A stretch of DNA of 64,000 nucleotides from Flavobacterium sp. 9 (GCF_002754195.1 NZ_PEEU01000001.1:1550001-1614000), one strand, 5' to 3'; positions 8,133-17,710 are shown, counted from the first letter of the stretch. Numbers and translations are program-made. The notes: generated from the letters alone by a model not told the origin.

Positions 8133-8465
8133 ATGGATAACGATAAATTTATAGGTGAGTTAAAAAGCAAACTAAAAACGATTATAACAAATAGTTATAA
8201 AGATCTCAAACCTGAATTAGAAAAAGACTTAAATGCTTTTTTGGAAACATCAAGAGAAAAACTCGAACGCTGGTTTACGCTTTCGGCTTCTGGAGACATT
8301 ACCGAAGAAGAATTAGAATGGCTCATAAAAAGTCAGCTTGATTTAGTGACTTTACAAACGCTTCAAACTGCCGGAATATCAAAAATCAGATTGAATACTC
8401 TTAAAAATAATATTGCAAAAATAATCTTCAAAGTTATTATTGAGCTAATTATTCCAGTGGTTTAA
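8133..8465 (+). CDS. Hypothetical helical protein with hydrophobic C-terminus
   Basis: This 110-aa protein is almost wholly helical and charged. It ends in a hydrophobic segment of about 17 residues (IIFKVIIELIIPVV) that could insert in a membrane. It is encoded right after the lipoprotein, so the two and the endolysin probably form one operon. No family is recognised. Confidence 0.5.
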   Translation: MDNDKFIGELKSKLKTIITNSYKDLKPELEKDLNAFLETSREKLERWFTLSASGDITEEELEWLIKSQLDLVTLQTLQTAGISKIRLNTLKNNIAKIIFKVIIELIIPVV

Positions 8466-8699
8466 AAACATTGTTTTCATCTTCAAAAACAAGAGAAAAA
8501 TACAGAATAAAACACTCATTACCAGTGAATTAAAAATTAATTTTCATTTACTGAAACTACTGATTTACAAGCTTCAAAATCTTGGTTAAAGAGTAAGCAT
8601 GGCGTATTTTTACAGTATCAAATAAAACAACATCTTTTGGATATGGCGCGCAAATTCAAAGGAAAAATTAATTAATAAAACAACAAATAATAACGACAT

Positions 8700-9002
8700 A
8701 TGAAAGATTTTATCGTAGATGAAGACTTGTTAATTACAGGGGATGATTCTGGCAATGGAGACTTCGCTATTAAAGAAGCCGATCAGCAAAACATCGAACA
8801 TTTACTGCTAAGTCAAAAAGGAAGTTATAAAGAGTTTCCGATACTTGGAGTAGGAATTAAAAAATACATTAACAGTCCGGATGCAACTTCCAGGCTAAGA
8901 CTAGAAAACGAAATAGACAAACAATTATCGTATGACAAATTTTATGTAAAAACACTAGATGTCAACGATTTACAAAACATTAAAATCGATGGAAACTATT
9001 AA
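8700..9002 (+). CDS. Baseplate wedge protein, gpW/gp25-like
   Basis: The 100-aa product contains the typical centre of gp25/gpW baseplate proteins: QNIEHLLLSQKGSYKEFPILGVGI, close to the family's 'G(E/S)w...P..G..' pattern. In contractile tails this protein starts sheath polymerisation at the baseplate wedge. The next gene begins inside its last codons (14-base overlap), so they are translationally linked. A spacer of 234 bases with the repeated ACTGAAACTACTGA motif precedes it. Confidence 0.75.
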   Translation: MKDFIVDEDLLITGDDSGNGDFAIKEADQQNIEHLLLSQKGSYKEFPILGVGIKKYINSPDATSRLRLENEIDKQLSYDKFYVKTLDVNDLQNIKIDGNY

Positions 9003-9291
9003 ACCACAGGAAAACCAAAACATTTTTGATCTCTCTTTGCAAGAATATGGAAGCATAGAAAAAGTATTCGATCTTCTTGAAGACAATGATCAATTTAATA
9101 TTACAGAGGATATTTCTGTATATCAGGATTTAAAAATTGGAAGAGAAGCTTTTAAAAAGGATATTGTCGAATATTACAATTCCAGAAACTTAAAGCCTGC
9201 AACGGCGCTTACTGAGGAAGAAGAGTTTTTACTGGACAATTTCTCCGGAATTGATTATATGATTATTGAAGATGATTTTATCATTTATTAA
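8989..9291 (+). CDS. LysM/tail protein X-like baseplate protein
   Basis: ATG 8989 gives a 100-aa protein overlapping the gp25-like gene by 14 bases; the longer frame start at 8959 is not needed. The segment NIFDLSLQEYGSIEKVFDLL has the pattern of LysM-type tail protein X ('d.l.dia...YG....v..l'). The C-terminal half is acidic. Such proteins link hub and tube in contractile tails. The call is tentative. Confidence 0.5.
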   Translation: METIKPQENQNIFDLSLQEYGSIEKVFDLLEDNDQFNITEDISVYQDLKIGREAFKKDIVEYYNSRNLKPATALTEEEEFLLDNFSGIDYMIIEDDFIIY

Positions 9292-9493
9292 TAAAAATTC
9301 CTTCACTGCAATTTCTTAAAATATCAGTTTTAAATTCTTAAAAAGACTGAAATTTTACTTTTAAAATCTGCTCTTTTAGAATTCTCTAAAAAGAAAACTA
9401 CATCTCAGTAGTATTTACAAAAAAACATCAAACAATTATCTATAAGCATATTACACATGTCTTACAGGCTAATCTATATTAAAAAATTAAAAT

Positions 9494-10561
9494 ATGGCAC
9501 GTACAATTGCTGAAATACAGAAGGAAATTCTGGACGAAAAGGGGAAACAACCTTCCTTGGAAAAGTTAAATAATGACTCTAAAACCGCCATTTGGAAACT
9601 TTGGATCAATATCGTAGCAACCGCTATTTGGGTTCACGAAAAAATAGTAGAAAAAAATGCCATGATTTCAAGACCTCACACCTTGAATTGGTACAGAGAA
9701 CAGGCTTTGAATTTTCATTATGGAGTGTCTTTAGATCCGGATTCCAGCAACGAAATGTCTTTGGTCTGGAGAGATGGATCATATCAATTTGATACTACAG
9801 GACTTACAGACTCAGAAATTGAAGATTCTAAAATAATCAAACATTGCGCTGTAAGCGAAATCGACTTAGAAACGGTGCTTAATCCAGATTCTAAGCCAAA
9901 GGAAATCTTATCAGATTATTTTCATAATAAAGTTGGAGTTGTTTTTATAAAAGTTGCCACAGTAAAAGATGAAAAAATTTCGAGAATCGATGTTCCAAAT
10001 CAGCTTTTTGCTTTCAAAGAATATATTGCAAAAATCAAAGATGCAGGAAATCAAGTTTATATAAGTTCTGATCAGGGTGATATTCTAAAATTGAGTCTGA
10101 ATGTTTATGTCGATCCTTTGAGTATTTACATCAATCCAAAAGATCTTGAATATTATCAGTCAAAAATCTCAACTCCGGATTCTGTTTTAGGTTTAATTGA
10201 AGCGAATGAAAGTAATCCTAAAGATGATTTAGATCCATCAAACGGTTCATTGATTTCGGATAGCGATGTATTTCCTGTATTAGATGCTATCAAGGATCAT
10301 TTGAAAAACATCGAATTTAATGGCGCTTTTGTCAAAACATATTTGGTTGATGCCGTTCAAAAAGCGCAAGGAATTAAGATTCCGATTTTGACAAAAGTTC
10401 AAACTGACGCTGCAACAAATCCAAGTGACGAGCCAAATACTTCACCGACAGATGTGACTAAAATAGAATATTTCATTCCAAGAGCAGGCTATTTTGATCT
10501 GGAAAATCTTGAGGTTGAGGTAAATTATATTCCGTATACATTTTACAGAGATAAACAATAG
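9494..10561 (+). CDS. Baseplate wedge protein, gpJ-like
   Basis: This 355-aa protein lies between the gp25-like pair and the gpI-like gene, the slot of gpJ/gp6 wedge proteins. Its N-terminal ~100 residues are helical and its middle and C-terminus are rich in beta strands, ending in a strand-rich region (YFIPRAGYFDLENLEVEVNY). The gene is preceded by a 202-base spacer without a visible feature. Assignment is mainly by gene order and size. Confidence 0.55.
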   Translation: MARTIAEIQKEILDEKGKQPSLEKLNNDSKTAIWKLWINIVATAIWVHEKIVEKNAMISRPHTLNWYREQALNFHYGVSLDPDSSNEMSLVWRDGSYQFDTTGLTDSEIEDSKIIKHCAVSEIDLETVLNPDSKPKEILSDYFHNKVGVVFIKVATVKDEKISRIDVPNQLFAFKEYIAKIKDAGNQVYISSDQGDILKLSLNVYVDPLSIYINPKDLEYYQSKISTPDSVLGLIEANESNPKDDLDPSNGSLISDSDVFPVLDAIKDHLKNIEFNGAFVKTYLVDAVQKAQGIKIPILTKVQTDAATNPSDEPNTSPTDVTKIEYFIPRAGYFDLENLEVEVNYIPYTFYRDKQ

Positions 10562-10576
10562 TCTAATACATAAACA

Positions 10577-11242
10577 ATGAATAAATACACCATTTTAAAA
10601 TGGGAAAAGCTATTATTATGGCTCATCCCTCCTATTCTTAGGAAAAAAACACATGCAGATTGGCTCAATGTTTTACTCTCGCCTATTCGTTCTATTTATG
10701 AAGAAACTCTTTATAAAATGCAGCATACGGGTCAGGTAATTTATCTGGAAAAAATTCTGAATGAAACTTTTAATCCAACCAAAACTTACGATCCAAATGC
10801 AAGTATAGATCAAAAACGAGTAGACGAGTTAATTTATATAGACGAATCTGTCAAGCCTACTTTGCAATATGTATATCTGCACAAAGAGTATTATGAGCCG
10901 GATTATTATTTAGAAGATGGTATCACAAGAGTAAAAGGCGAATTACTGATTCCGCAACTTAAAATATATAAGCACTCGGAATATAAATACAAAAAAAATA
11001 AACCTGTTTATCTCGCTCATCTCAAAGATTACACATCAGTCGCTTATGCCAATTTCAGAGTATTTATTCCTGAAATTTTAACTAAAAACGGAACATTCAT
11101 TATTCAGCCAAATAATGACAATTCAACAGCGGCAGCTATTAAAATAGCAAATATTGAATTTCATAATCTTCTTAACTTCTATAAACTAGCCGGAAAAAGT
11201 TATGAAACCTATGCTTATTCGCCAGAAGTTTTAGAAAAATAA
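10577..11242 (+). CDS. Tail protein gpI-like (baseplate-to-fibre connector)
   Basis: The 221-aa protein starts 15 bases after the gpJ-like gene. The N-terminal part (LLWLIPPILRKKTHADWLNVLLSP) is helical and the rest mixed, as in gpI-type proteins that join wedge and tail fibre. It directly precedes the first fibre gene, which supports the role. No catalytic motif is seen. Confidence 0.55.
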   Translation: MNKYTILKWEKLLLWLIPPILRKKTHADWLNVLLSPIRSIYEETLYKMQHTGQVIYLEKILNETFNPTKTYDPNASIDQKRVDELIYIDESVKPTLQYVYLHKEYYEPDYYLEDGITRVKGELLIPQLKIYKHSEYKYKKNKPVYLAHLKDYTSVAYANFRVFIPEILTKNGTFIIQPNNDNSTAAAIKIANIEFHNLLNFYKLAGKSYETYAYSPEVLEK

Positions 11243-11275
11243 TATATAAAATAACAGACATTTAAATCCATAAAA

Positions 11276-13732
11276 ATGAAACAAGTAAATTTTACTCACG
11301 AAGGAGGATTTCCTCTCGAGCAAGAAACTTTAGAAAGACTTCAAACAGCTTACAGATCTGAGTTGTACGAAGCTTTAAAAAGACATTTTAGTATCGATCT
11401 CGAAACCGATTATATTGTAGCTCACGCAACAGACAACCAAAAAGGCTGGGCAATTATCCACCAGCAAGATCCGGCAAACCCAAATAATCCAGTGGGAATT
11501 TTATATCCTATTGCTATTGGAGCCCAAACACCTTATTTAAAAACCACAAGAACAGATAAAAACTTAATCTACGGAACGGGAGCATCTCAAACTGCTTACC
11601 ATGATTATGAAGCAGAATATAGTCAGGCAAAATATAAGGATGAGGTTATTGTTTTAGAAAATAGCGATGTGCAAACGATTCGTTATTATGATGTAAGCAG
11701 TTTGACACTTATTACAGATATTAAAACAATCGATGAAATTCTGGCGGAGACAAAGACCAAAATTGATGCAATTCAAGCCAATATAAATGTAATCGAAGGA
11801 AACATAAATGCTATCGAGTCAAACATTGATGTAATCGAAGGAAACATTGGTACTATCCAAACCAATATCAGTACAATTCAAGGAAATATCAATGCTATCG
11901 AAGAAAACATTGATACAATTGAAGGCGATGTTACAAATATAAATGGTTATTTAGCAAAAGCTTTGGTTGACACCAGTATTCCTGGAACGACAAATCTTAC
12001 TCTAAATTATCAGTCAAACTGGACAAACACTCATGTAGGTGGAAAAGTTTATTTAGACAATACCAATACAAGCACTGACGATTTTATCCTTGCTGAGACA
12101 TCACCACATTCTTTATTGATAACTGATAGTGCAAATCAAGTCTTTAAAAGCAATAATCTGCTCGATTCATTACTTAAGCGAATTACTGCATTAGAAACAC
12201 AATCTGCCTCGTCCATACCTGTTGGTATGATAGCTATTTGGGGAAAAACCGATCCTATCCCTAGAGGTTGGGAAGAATATATCCCGTTGAAAGGAAGAAT
12301 GCCAGTAGGACAACAGACTTTTACTGCTGAAGAGAAAAGTGATGCAATAGATGGAGACGGAGGTAATGGTATTAGCTATTACAGAGATATTTATGGCTCT
12401 ATAATTTTCCCTTTTGAATCATTAGAAAGTGCCGGAGGACGAATTGGTAAAACATTACGTATTGAAGAAATGCCAAGTCATAAACACGGAGTTGGACGTT
12501 TTTCTGGTACGGGTAATAGTGCCGAACTTATATCAGAACCTTGGGAAGGCAATTATGGAGCTGGAGATTTTACCGATTCTCAAGGTGGTAGTCAACCATT
12601 TTCAATATTAAACCCTTACAGAGTAGTTAGATTTATCGTATATATAGGACTTTCTGCTGATATAACAGCACCAACAAAACCAACCTTATCGTTTTCAAAT
12701 GTTGGTAATTCGACTTTACGTTTAAACTGGACACCTGCAAGCGACGAGTTTGGTGTAACAAAATATTTGATTTATAAAAATGGTAATTATTTAGGAGAAA
12801 CGGCAAGTAATGTTTTTACTTATTATGTAAGTTCTTTAACTGCCGGAACACAATATAATTTCTATGTGATTGCAAGAGATGCCGCAGGAAATCTATCACC
12901 TCGCAGTGATAATGGAGATATAACAACAACAGCAATAATCGCTCCTACAATACCACAAAATATACAAGCTAACTCAGAAGGTCAAGGTCAAATACTTGTA
13001 GAGTGGGATCCTTCGACAGATGATAGTGGTATTGTCCAGTATGAATTATATCGAAAAACGGCTGGCGGAACTTACACTGCTTTTCAGATGGATTCTAACA
13101 CTTATCGTATGGATTCGGGTTTATCACCAAATACAACCTATTATTATAAAGTACAAGCTTTAGATGCTCAATTCAATCCATCTGGCTTTAATGGTGAAGC
13201 TCATGCAACTACAGATCCTGCAACCGGTGGCGGTGGTGGCGGTGGATGTTTTGATATAGAATCATTGGTAACAATGGCATCGGGACAATCCAAAAAATTG
13301 AAGAATATTGAAATTGGTGACAAACTTCAAGGATTTTCTTTCCCGAATGAAATCGATGAATCTGATGGAGATTACATGGTCTGGAACGGAAAACTAAATG
13401 AAGGTGTTAAAGCAGAAGTAACTGTAGTAGGCAAAAAAGCAAGTTTACAACCTAATTATTTCGAAATTAAAACGGCAGAAACAACTATTAAAGCTACTGG
13501 GCAGCACCCATTATTGGTAACTGAAGACGGTGAAAATGTTAAATGGGTTTGTGTAAAAAATGTGTCACAAAACATGTTTTTAATTGACAAAACAGGAAAA
13601 ACAAAAGCTATCGAATCAATCGTCTTTAAAGAAGAACCTTTAGATGTAATACTTCTGGATGTTGAAGACGTAGATAATTATGTTATTTCCGGAATTGTTG
13701 CTCACAACAATAAACAACCAATAGAACCATAA
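11276..13732 (+). CDS. Tail fibre with collar domain, two FN3 domains and C-terminal Hint (intein-like) domain
   Basis: This 818-aa protein has an N-terminal region that probably attaches to the baseplate. A perfect-looking heptad repeat of the form N-I-x-x-I-x-x spans about residues 160-222 and should make a trimeric coiled coil. A phage tail collar domain (from PVGMIAIWG, residues 315-455) follows, then two fibronectin type III domains (about 463-553 and 556-648). After a Gly7 linker comes a Hint domain from Cys658 to His810-Asn811. Intein-type blocks are visible: Cys658 in CFDIESLV, T741-x-x-H744, and VISGIVAHN at the end. Only seven residues (NKQPIEP) follow the terminal Asn811. The Hint domain may cut or cross-link the fibre tip. 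A strong terminator follows the gene. Confidence 0.85.
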   Translation: MKQVNFTHEGGFPLEQETLERLQTAYRSELYEALKRHFSIDLETDYIVAHATDNQKGWAIIHQQDPANPNNPVGILYPIAIGAQTPYLKTTRTDKNLIYGTGASQTAYHDYEAEYSQAKYKDEVIVLENSDVQTIRYYDVSSLTLITDIKTIDEILAETKTKIDAIQANINVIEGNINAIESNIDVIEGNIGTIQTNISTIQGNINAIEENIDTIEGDVTNINGYLAKALVDTSIPGTTNLTLNYQSNWTNTHVGGKVYLDNTNTSTDDFILAETSPHSLLITDSANQVFKSNNLLDSLLKRITALETQSASSIPVGMIAIWGKTDPIPRGWEEYIPLKGRMPVGQQTFTAEEKSDAIDGDGGNGISYYRDIYGSIIFPFESLESAGGRIGKTLRIEEMPSHKHGVGRFSGTGNSAELISEPWEGNYGAGDFTDSQGGSQPFSILNPYRVVRFIVYIGLSADITAPTKPTLSFSNVGNSTLRLNWTPASDEFGVTKYLIYKNGNYLGETASNVFTYYVSSLTAGTQYNFYVIARDAAGNLSPRSDNGDITTTAIIAPTIPQNIQANSEGQGQILVEWDPSTDDSGIVQYELYRKTAGGTYTAFQMDSNTYRMDSGLSPNTTYYYKVQALDAQFNPSGFNGEAHATTDPATGGGGGGGCFDIESLVTMASGQSKKLKNIEIGDKLQGFSFPNEIDESDGDYMVWNGKLNEGVKAEVTVVGKKASLQPNYFEIKTAETTIKATGQHPLLVTEDGENVKWVCVKNVSQNMFLIDKTGKTKAIESIVFKEEPLDVILLDVEDVDNYVISGIVAHNNKQPIEP

Positions 13733-13744
13733 ATAACAATCTGT

Positions 13745-13781
13745 AATAATCTTTTGGGGTTTTATGCCCCAAAAGATTATT
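13745..13781 (+). terminator. Hairpin terminator after the Hint fibre gene
   Basis: A perfect 15-bp stem (AATAATCTTTTGGGG with CCCCAAAAGATTATT) and a 7-base loop lie 13 bases after the stop codon. The arm is T-rich rather than followed by a long T-run. It would separate baseplate/fibre transcripts from the lysis/fibre genes. Confidence 0.75.
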
Positions 13782-13814
13782 TATTCTTAAATCATTAATC
13801 ATAAAAGACTATAC

Positions 13815-14279
13815 ATGAAAATTGTGAAATTTATTTTTACAGCTTTAGCATTGCTATGGCTTTCAATTACAATCTTGGCAATGATACCCTTAACTATTTT
13901 ACTTCTACCAACTCTTTTTATTTCGAAAAAACATTATACAGAATGGACCCTTTTTTTGTTTGCATTGATTTGTTCTTTAGGCATCTACCCTATTTGCTTT
14001 GTATATTCCATTACAAAATGGAAAGGCTTTTTAAGCTATCTAAGAAAACTTAGTTTATCTATTGACATTACCGGAAATATTGTAGGCGGTGCATTATTAA
14101 ATGACAATTTTATCATCGCTTCTTCTACAAATCAATTTGGAGTTATCCGGGAAACCATAAGCGACAACTTGGGTGAAAATGAAAGAGACGATACGTTATC
14201 CGATTTCGGAAAAAGATTTACCAATTTACTGGGAGTAATTGATTTTGATCATGCCAAAAAATCTATAATAGAAGACTAA
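13815..14279 (+). CDS. Phage-type membrane protein next to the holin
   Basis: The 154-aa product has two strong hydrophobic segments (about 5-35 and 45-70) and a soluble C-terminal half. That half, RETISDNLGENERDDTLSDF...LLGVIDFDH, resembles a short conserved motif of phage proteins with 'ETIS..LG' and '..LN.ID..H'. Its function is not known to me. It is coded 16 bases before the holin and probably acts in lysis. Confidence 0.5.
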   Translation: MKIVKFIFTALALLWLSITILAMIPLTILLLPTLFISKKHYTEWTLFLFALICSLGIYPICFVYSITKWKGFLSYLRKLSLSIDITGNIVGGALLNDNFIIASSTNQFGVIRETISDNLGENERDDTLSDFGKRFTNLLGVIDFDHAKKSIIED

Positions 14280-14294
14280 ACCCCAAAAAAACCT

Positions 14295-14765
14295 ATGATG
14301 CATAAAATCTCAGAATATTCAAATGAACTAAAATTATTGCTTTATGGAGTCTTTATGTACTTAGAAATGGATGTAGAGATTGTCAAAGTTCTGTTTTACT
14401 TAATGGTAATGGATACTTTTCTGGGTATAATCAAAACCATTGTCTTAAATAATGCCTTTAGCTTTAAAAAGTTAGCCTTGGGATTTGTATCAAAATTAGC
14501 CGTATTGCTAATACCAACAGCTTTGGCATTGATGAGTAAAGGACTTAATTACAACTTTAAATGGTTCGTAACCATAGTAATGGATTTACTTATTGTTAGC
14601 GACGGAATTTCCATTATCAGCAATATAATTGCCATAAAAACAAAGAAAGAAGTCGAAAATTTCGACGCAATGACCTTGATTCTTAAATCAATAAGAGAAC
14701 GTTTGATACAATTATTCAAACGCCTTTTGATTACAATTGACCCTAAATACCATATCGAAAAATAA
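14295..14765 (+). CDS. Phage holin family protein
   Basis: The 156-aa product has four hydrophobic segments: about residues 28-47, 55-72, 73-89 and 93-118. The MVMDTFLGIIKTI segment is characteristic of the holin_4 family (toxin secretion/phage lysis holin), which forms inner-membrane lesions to let endolysin out. Together with the M15 peptidase it could lyse the producer and release the tails. Confidence 0.75.
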   Translation: MMHKISEYSNELKLLLYGVFMYLEMDVEIVKVLFYLMVMDTFLGIIKTIVLNNAFSFKKLALGFVSKLAVLLIPTALALMSKGLNYNFKWFVTIVMDLLIVSDGISIISNIIAIKTKKEVENFDAMTLILKSIRERLIQLFKRLLITIDPKYHIEK

Positions 14766-14880
14766 ACCAATAACTCAACACAAAATAATACCTGCAATAA
14801 TCCATGCAAGTATAAAAAATATAAAACTACTTTCTTTTTCTTCCGAATCTAAATTCCTGCCTCTAAACTAACCAACCAAT

Positions 14881-15276
14881 TTGAAAGTAGAAACTAAAAA
14901 TGCGCCTTACCAATTAGAACGAATATTTAAGATTAGAAGAATAAAAAACACAATAGATCTCAGCGAATCCTTTTCTGTTGTGAACAAAAAAGCATCTGCA
15001 TCATTCTTTGACGCAGAAATTTACAAAGTAACCTTTAGCGCCATAATACAAACAAAACTAAAAACCTATGATCTGTTCTTATCCGGCAATGAATTGATTT
15101 GTGACGAGGAAATAGAAAACTTAAAAAAATCCCTCGACATAATCATTGCCGGAGACGGATCACAATTTGAAATATTGGACTACAAAACAGATTTTACCAT
15201 TCAGTTTGATCTCGAAAACAGTTCTTTTCTTGAATCTGATGAGGTTAGAAATGGTTTGGTCGTTTTTAAGAAATAA
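14881..15276 (+). CDS. Small hypothetical tail protein (TTG start)
   Basis: The frame starts with TTG at 14881, giving 131 aa. No in-frame ATG near the start restores a better N-terminus. The protein is mixed alpha/beta and ends in VRNGLVVFKK, without membrane segments. It lies between the holin and the first propeller fibre (54-base spacing) and may be a fibre adaptor. No family is recognised. Confidence 0.5.
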   Translation: MKVETKNAPYQLERIFKIRRIKNTIDLSESFSVVNKKASASFFDAEIYKVTFSAIIQTKLKTYDLFLSGNELICDEEIENLKKSLDIIIAGDGSQFEILDYKTDFTIQFDLENSSFLESDEVRNGLVVFKK

Positions 15277-15330
15277 AACAACATCGACAGTTTCAATTGA
15301 AATACAAAAATATAAAAAACAAAATACAAC

Positions 15331-17655
15331 ATGACAAAAAACAATATTAACAAGGCTCCTGAAGAGGAAGAATCTTCACAGGTCCAGATTATTAGCAAGC
15401 CACTAAAATTAGAGACTGTTAATGAAGGAAATAACGAAGATGATGTACTTGTGCGAGGTGCTGATAACACTGTAAAATATGTTCCGCAAAGCTCTTTAGG
15501 TGGCTCAACTATTTCTGTGACTAAATCAGAATTAGATAATTTGATAAATAATAATTCTTTAATTCCTGGCGCTAATTATAAAATAAGTGGAGTTCATCCA
15601 AGTTTGTATGATGATGGAACTTCGAGTGGAACTACAATATTTTTACAAGCTTTAACAGAAAACACTTTATCTAAAGAAGGACATGGAGAATTTTGGAATC
15701 CTAAATATGATCAGAGTGTTGATGGTTTTGGAATTTGGAATAATAATCAGATAACTGTTGAAGGAAAATTTGAAAGAACAAATGTTTATGCTCAACCAGT
15801 ATCTATAAATGGAAATATTATTCAAGACTCTAATACTAATAATATTTATACTTATGGATATAATCAAACAAATGCTCAATGGGAAATTAATGTCGTCTAC
15901 CCAACATTACCTCAAGGAACAGTTGAAACTTATATATCTTCTATTGAATTTGCAGATGTAAGAGATATGTCAATAGATTCGCAAGGTAATTTATATTTAA
16001 CTAAACCTGTCGATAAAACAATATTGAAAATTGAAAATACTACAAAAACAATGTCTGTTTTATGCACGTTAGATCAATCTTTTCATTCAATATATATAGA
16101 TTCAAATGATAATATTTATATTTTTAATCCTTCTTCTTCAAATTTATTCGCAAAAGAAATTAGACATGTAAGTTTAGATGGATTAAACGTATCTAGTGTA
16201 TTAGCTCATAATGTTATTAATGAAACAACTTATATACGAAAAAATTCATTAGGCGAATTATTAGTTTTTTCAGTTTTTTCTACTTCTATTAGGAAAGTGT
16301 ATCAAGTTATTAATCCTTCAGCTGTGACTGAAGTATGTTCTATTAAAGTAGTTGGTGGTGCTACTACTTGGGATTTAGATAGTTTAAATAATATTTACAT
16401 TGCGGATGTCGCAGGTGGTAAAGTTTTTAAATATGAAATTAGCACTTCTACGACATCAACGTTTTGGCAAAAACCCTCAGGCCCATTAGATTATAATCCT
16501 CGAGCAATCAAAATTGATTCTAATGATAATGTTTATATTTCAACAATATATCCTAATAGCTTAATAAAACTTAACTCTTCTTCTACTGAAGAAATGTTAA
16601 CAATTATTAGTGATGAGCTTCGAGATTTTGGAAGTGAATTGATGTTCATTGATTTTGAAGATAATATATTTTTCAAATATTTCAATTATTTTTTAAAATT
16701 TTATCCGAATCAATTGTTTAATGAAAAGGAGAGAATTTATGATTATAATATCTCAAAAATTAGTGGAGATTTAATTTCTGATATGAACAATTATTCACCA
16801 AATTTAATAAGCTTTGAAACAAGAGGTAATGATTGGACAGGAGTTTTAGCTGTAAATGGAGACGTTTCTGGTTCATTTAGTCAGATTAAAAATATAACAC
16901 TAGCATCTCCTTATTCTATTGGGGAAAAAGTTATTTGGGGAGGATATTCCTGGACAAACAATTCAGGAGCAAAAGGACAAAATTACGATCAATTCACATT
17001 GTCTTACGATTGGACAAAAGATCAATATAATGAAGATGATTATAATCAGGAATTAGACATTATTGAATATGATTATCCTAATGATTGGATCTCTCGCAGA
17101 TACGAAATTGAATCAGGATGCGATGTAATTTATACTAAATCTGATTATGATAATTTTGGTAGAGAATCCGCAATAAAAGTATTTCAATTTGGTAATTCCT
17201 TTAATTCTAAGCTTTATAAAGGACTTTCAAATATTACAGTTTCTCACTCTTATTTTGAAAACATCAATTTTACCGGAAGTTATCAAAGATCGATAATTTT
17301 AGATTCTGCAGAGCAATCAAATTGCATATTCGGACCAAATAGTTATCAGGAATATTTAACTTTTTCCGCAGGATCTAGTCAACAAGGTGTTGAATTCAAA
17401 AATAATTCAGGACAAATTCAATGCACCTTTAAAGAAGGTTCTAGCTCAGGAGACTATCTAATACAATCAAATTATACAATGTCAAATTTAAGTTTGCTTA
17501 AAAATTCAAGCATTTATAATATTTCACCTAACGAGGATTCATTGCTTTTAAATCCCTCAATTTTAAAAGAAATATACAATAGACCTGATGGTACAACTAA
17601 AATCCGTTATTACGACAACGACGATAATTTAGTTATAAGCGACATTAATGACTAA
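15331..17655 (+). CDS. Receptor-binding fibre with beta-propeller centre, copy 1
   Basis: This 774-aa protein has an N-terminal segment (about 1-130) and a C-terminal segment (about 530-774) that are nearly the same as those of the 768-aa protein at 19273. Its centre differs. The central 170-470 residues contain repeats such as IDSQGNLYLTKP and IDSNDNIYIFNP, the NHL/SMP-30-like beta-propeller pattern. Constant ends and a variable middle are typical of fibres whose receptor-binding part is exchanged. The last bases and the following start of the next gene lie in a 100-bp block repeated at 21535. Confidence 0.7.
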   Translation: MTKNNINKAPEEEESSQVQIISKPLKLETVNEGNNEDDVLVRGADNTVKYVPQSSLGGSTISVTKSELDNLINNNSLIPGANYKISGVHPSLYDDGTSSGTTIFLQALTENTLSKEGHGEFWNPKYDQSVDGFGIWNNNQITVEGKFERTNVYAQPVSINGNIIQDSNTNNIYTYGYNQTNAQWEINVVYPTLPQGTVETYISSIEFADVRDMSIDSQGNLYLTKPVDKTILKIENTTKTMSVLCTLDQSFHSIYIDSNDNIYIFNPSSSNLFAKEIRHVSLDGLNVSSVLAHNVINETTYIRKNSLGELLVFSVFSTSIRKVYQVINPSAVTEVCSIKVVGGATTWDLDSLNNIYIADVAGGKVFKYEISTSTTSTFWQKPSGPLDYNPRAIKIDSNDNVYISTIYPNSLIKLNSSSTEEMLTIISDELRDFGSELMFIDFEDNIFFKYFNYFLKFYPNQLFNEKERIYDYNISKISGDLISDMNNYSPNLISFETRGNDWTGVLAVNGDVSGSFSQIKNITLASPYSIGEKVIWGGYSWTNNSGAKGQNYDQFTLSYDWTKDQYNEDDYNQELDIIEYDYPNDWISRRYEIESGCDVIYTKSDYDNFGRESAIKVFQFGNSFNSKLYKGLSNITVSHSYFENINFTGSYQRSIILDSAEQSNCIFGPNSYQEYLTFSAGSSQQGVEFKNNSGQIQCTFKEGSSSGDYLIQSNYTMSNLSLLKNSSIYNISPNEDSLLLNPSILKEIYNRPDGTTKIRYYDNDDNLVISDIND

Positions 17656-17710
17656 TTTAAAAACACAAGAAAATGACTAAGAAAAAATACGGAATTAGAA
17701 CAGTAAACGG
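17611..17710 (+). repeat. 100-bp block identical to 21535-21634
   Basis: The block covers the last codons of the propeller fibre, the intergenic spacer and the first codons of the next fibre gene. It is identical base for base to the block at the same junction 3.9 kb downstream. Recombination between the two would remove or duplicate one fibre pair. Confidence 0.9.

Noticed and set aside
1001..14765. Type VI secretion system or PVC/Afp-type eCIS
   Set aside because: No TssB/TssC pair, VgrG, PAAR, ClpV or eCIS AAA ATPase is visible. The DUF2586-type sheath with holin and endolysin fits a phage-derived tail.
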